DNA from: an uncultured Erythrobacter sp.
Lineage (GTDB): Bacteria > Pseudomonadota > Alphaproteobacteria > Sphingomonadales > Sphingomonadaceae
DNA length: 64,000 nt
Direction of reading: 5' to 3'
Assembly (NCBI GenBank): GCA_947488755.1
Contig: CANLAD010000001.1
Coordinates: 1,130,247 to 1,194,246, forward strand
Each line of letters begins with the position of its first letter. Within the stretch, counting starts at the first letter, position 1. The notes under the pieces are model-generated. The model did no database searches. It saw nothing but the letters and a program-made list of their open reading frames with translations, and was not told the DNA's origin. Positions 61,414 through 64,000 of the stretch are shown here, piece after piece. Position numbers and translations under genes: made by a program.

Positions 61414-64000
61414 TCAATGCACCGCAAGCAGTCTGCCGAAGATCTCGCAAGAGCGCGCTTTGGGCACAAACACCCGCGTCTTGTACTGAATGATCTCGGT
61501 GAAGCAACCGAGACTCTTGAGCCATTCGAGCTGTGCACAGATCTCGCCGCAAACCTCGATCCGCTGCTCGCCGGCCACGAGCGAGCGCTTGATGGTCATT
61601 GGGAATGGTCGCTCGACGTTGATGGCCTTGCCCTGTTTGACCGAAGAGAGGATCGAATCAGGCGTCAGCTTGAACTCGGCCTCGACCCCAAACGTCTTCA
61701 GCAGTCCTGGAACATCGGTATCATCGACAATCCGCCCAAGCCAGCTCTTCCCTACACCATCCACAATCCTGTGAACCGCAAGGCGATCTTTGGGCAGCGA
61801 AGACCAGATGGGGAGCAGCAGTCCTGTCGCGAGATAAACGATTTCAGCGCGCGACTGGTTCGCGACATCTTTGGTCTCGGCCTCCCAAAGCCTTTTGAAC
61901 TCACCATCGCCGCACAGCTCCCATGCGCTTTCGTCCAGATCGGCCAGCATTCGATACTGCCGACGGGTCGGTCGGGTGAGCAAGACGCGCGACACTACTG
62001 TGCCGTCGTCTTCCATGAAGCTGCGTGCGTCTTCAGCCAGCGCGACCCGCCCGCTCTTGGCGTTGCGCAACAGGCGTGGGTTGGTTGCCCATTCACGCGT
62101 GTCCAACACGCGCGCGAGCGGTGTGGGCTTGATCTTGCTGGTCAGGGAGAGGGTAAGGAGATGCGAGGTCGCTCCCGTGCGCTCATCAGTCCGTAAAACC
62201 CGGTCTTTTTCGACGTGCGCGCTGTCGACCTGCACGGTCTCCACCCCGACATCAAGCGTGCCGGCCTCGCGTGCGGCGGCGACCCGCGCTTCGACCAGCC
62301 CCAGAAACTCATCGAAGATCGCGTTTTGCATCCCGATCGGCAGCGCAAGGATGCGGTTGAGCCAGCGCTGGATCGGCGGCAGGTCCTCAACCAGCACCCC
62401 ACCCTCGCCCGTGAGTTTGAGCCCCGAGCGGCTTTCAAAATCAACCAGCGTCGTGCTTGCGAGCTTGCCGCTGCTGAGCAGATGGAACCAGGTGACGAGC
62501 GCGGCCCTGGCGTATTCGCTTTCGAGATTATCAGCGGGATCGAACAGGTTCTGCCCACCTGTTTGACGCTGACCGCGCGTCAGCGCGCCCAGGCTATCGA
62601 GGCGGCGCGCAATCGTGCTGGTGAACCGTAGCTCGCCTTTGCAGTCCGTGGTGACCGGGCGGAAGATCGGAGTCGCGGCCTGATGCGTTCGATGCGTGCG
62701 CCCCAGCCCTTGGATCGCGCGATCGGCGCGCCAGCCCGGCTCGAGCAGAAAATGCACCCGGCGCTGCTGGTTCTTGGCATCGAGGCTCGCATGATAGGAT
62801 CGCCCGGTGCCGCCCGCATCGCTGAAGATGAGGATACGCTTTCGACCGTTCATGAACTGCTCGGTCTCGGATTGGTTGGTGCGCTTTGAGCGGCTTTCGA
62901 GTCTTTGCGAACCATCCGATTGCGGCACAAGTCGCTTGGTGCGCCCGGTCACCTCGGCAATGCGATCAGGGCCGTAATGCTCAATCAGCCCATCGAGCGC
63001 TGGCTTGATCGACGGCATCGCACAAAGCTGTTCGACAAGCCTTGCGCGGCTTTCGAGCGCGATCTGGTTGTGGATCGGCCGGCCATCCGCGTCGAACATC
63101 GGCGTTGAGCGTTCCTTGCCGTTGTCATCGACAAAGGTCTGCATCTGCTGCGTTGGAAAGGCGCGCTCGAGATAGTCGATGACGTTTTCGCGTGGGGACA
63201 GGTCGATTTCGAGATGCGCGCGCTCTTCGGGCGACAGCGCATCCAGGCGGCGGTCGAGAATGCTCTCAGCGGTTGAGACCAGCTGTATCACCACAGACAT
63301 TTCCTCAGCCAGATGTGCGTCGACCGCGACAATCAAGCTCGGCAGCTTCATCGACAGCAGGACCTGATTGAAGAATCGCTGCTTGCAGCTTTCAAAGCGC
63401 GAGCGCGCCGCGGCCTTTGCGCCAGAATTGAGCGTCTCACCATACACATCGTCGACCACGCCGGTCGCTTCGAGCGCGGCTTCCATGTTCTGATGTATGA
63501 TCGCCCAGGCATCGGCGTAGGCGTCGTAGATGTGAGTCTGTTCGGGCGTCAGCTCGTGCTTGAGCACCTCATACTCGACTCCGGCAAAGCTTAGCGCGCG
63601 GGCCTGGTAAAGGCCGAGAGCCTTGAGATCGCGTGAGACCACTTCCATTGCGGCGATTCCCCCACCACGGATTTGGCCGATAAAGTCTTCGCGCGAGGCA
63701 AAGCCGGTTTCGGGACCCCACAGGCCCAGACGTACCGCGTAGGCGAGGTTGTTGACGTCGGACGCGCCGGTGGCCGAGGCGTAGAGGATGCGCGCCTTGG
63801 GCAGGTGGTTCTGGAGAAGCACGCCAGCGATCCCCTGCTGCGAGCCGCCTTGTTTGCCGCGCATGCCCTCGCCGCCCGCGACGCCGCCCATCTCATGGCT
63901 TTCATCAAAGGCAATCACGCCGTCAAAGTCCTCGCCCGCCCAGGCGAGCAGTTGACCGAGACGGGTAGCGTCCTGCCTCTGGCTGCGGAGGGTGGGATAA
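61414..64000 (-). CDS. Strawberry-notch-like superfamily 2 helicase (5' part outside window)
   Basis: The last 860 or so residues of a large NTPase. The frame is open to the window edge; it reads YPTLRSQRQDATRLGQLLAWAGEDFDGVIAFDESHEMGG at the edge, including the DExH box DESH, so the Walker A part lies beyond base 64000. The C-terminal helicase domain includes ILIFSDAGGTGRSYHASLDAKNQQRR and AIQGLGRTHRTHQA (Q-x-x-G-R-x-x-R motif). Strawberry-notch proteins of phages and mobile elements are often linked to methyltransferase domains, as in DarB-like antirestriction factors. This one is a backbone gene on the minus strand. Confidence 0.88.
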   Translation of the reverse strand, partial: YPTLRSQRQDATRLGQLLAWAGEDFDGVIAFDESHEMGGVAGGEGMRGKQGGSQQGIAGVLLQNHLPKARILYASATGASDVNNLAYAVRLGLWGPETGFASREDFIGQIRGGGIAAMEVVSRDLKALGLYQARALSFAGVEYEVLKHELTPEQTHIYDAYADAWAIIHQNMEAALEATGVVDDVYGETLNSGAKAAARSRFESCKQRFFNQVLLSMKLPSLIVAVDAHLAEEMSVVIQLVSTAESILDRRLDALSPEERAHLEIDLSPRENVIDYLERAFPTQQMQTFVDDNGKERSTPMFDADGRPIHNQIALESRARLVEQLCAMPSIKPALDGLIEHYGPDRIAEVTGRTKRLVPQSDGSQRLESRSKRTNQSETEQFMNGRKRILIFSDAGGTGRSYHASLDAKNQQRRVHFLLEPGWRADRAIQGLGRTHRTHQAATPIFRPVTTDCKGELRFTSTIARRLDSLGALTRGQRQTGGQNLFDPADNLESEYARAALVTWFHLLSSGKLASTTLVDFESRSGLKLTGEGGVLVEDLPPIQRWLNRILALPIGMQNAIFDEFLGLVEARVAAAREAGTLDVGVETVQVDSAHVEKDRVLRTDERTGATSHLLTLSLTSKIKPTPLARVLDTREWATNPRLLRNAKSGRVALAEDARSFMEDDGTVVSRVLLTRPTRRQYRMLADLDESAWELCGDGEFKRLWEAETKDVANQSRAEIVYLATGLLLPIWSSLPKDRLAVHRIVDGVGKSWLGRIVDDTDVPGLLKTFGVEAEFKLTPDSILSSVKQGKAINVERPFPMTIKRSLVAGEQRIEVCGEICAQLEWLKSLGCFTEIIQYKTRVFVPKARSCEIFGRLLAVH

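Noticed and set aside
1-64000. CRISPR arrays, rRNA or tRNA genes
   Set aside because: No regularly spaced repeats with unique spacers and no conserved rRNA or tRNA segments were seen on reading the window.

Overview
The window looks like alphaproteobacterial DNA, most likely from Sphingomonadales (Erythrobacteraceae-like). This rests on the GC-rich codon use, a TonB-dependent receptor beside a spinster-type MFS carrier, the style of the Tat-exported copper oxidase, and a plasmid or genomic-island backbone (MobF relaxase, TraD, DUF736, DUF7007, DUF1173, DUF2493, DUF6927, ArdC, long ParB-like protein, strawberry-notch helicase) that I associate with that order. No rRNA, tRNA, CRISPR array, replication initiator or type IV secretion channel gene was found. 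The unit is therefore a mobile element (plasmid, ICE or mobilizable island) seen in part.

Region 1 (1-27014) is a metal-resistance island. It holds a CDF transporter (partial) with membrane methyltransferases, and a CusCBA-type copper/silver RND efflux operon with CusF both free and fused to CusB. A tightly overlapping operon follows (glutaredoxin-MauE fusion, methyltransferase, K+-channel-like protein, DUF305 protein, lipoprotein), then an APC permease. A copper P-type ATPase with DUF5676 lies divergent from a CsoR regulator over a CsoR-like operator. Next are DUF411, methyltransferase and DUF2231 genes. Last comes a CnrYXH-like sensor/ECF sigma set directly upstream of the multicopper oxidase CopA, CopB and a SnoaL-like protein. 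The island combines cytoplasmic export, trans-envelope export and periplasmic oxidation of copper.

Region 2 (27308-34607) is the mobilization module: small accessory proteins, MobF relaxase/helicase (TraA), an XRE regulator, coupling protein TraD, and an RHH protein. An approximately 690-base noncoding stretch follows with nested palindromes and is the best oriT/relaxosome candidate.

Region 3 (34608-64000) is the far side of that stretch. Minus-strand backbone genes (DUF2493, DUF736, DUF7007, DUF1173, small ORF, DUF6927, ArdC broken by one base in a homopolymer, ParB-like, strawberry-notch helicase) are interspersed with cargo: GFA/TenA genes, a HigBA toxin-antitoxin pair, a lone AbiEi-like protein, a LysR-controlled uptake/catabolic cluster (42276-50626), a short tyrosine recombinase, and a second LysR-controlled flavin-oxidase cluster (56368-61217). 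Several backbone genes share strong Shine-Dalgarno leaders, and two share an exact 17-base purine-rich leader. The backbone set next to the oriT candidate fits a leading region rich in anti-defence functions, but this is an inference.
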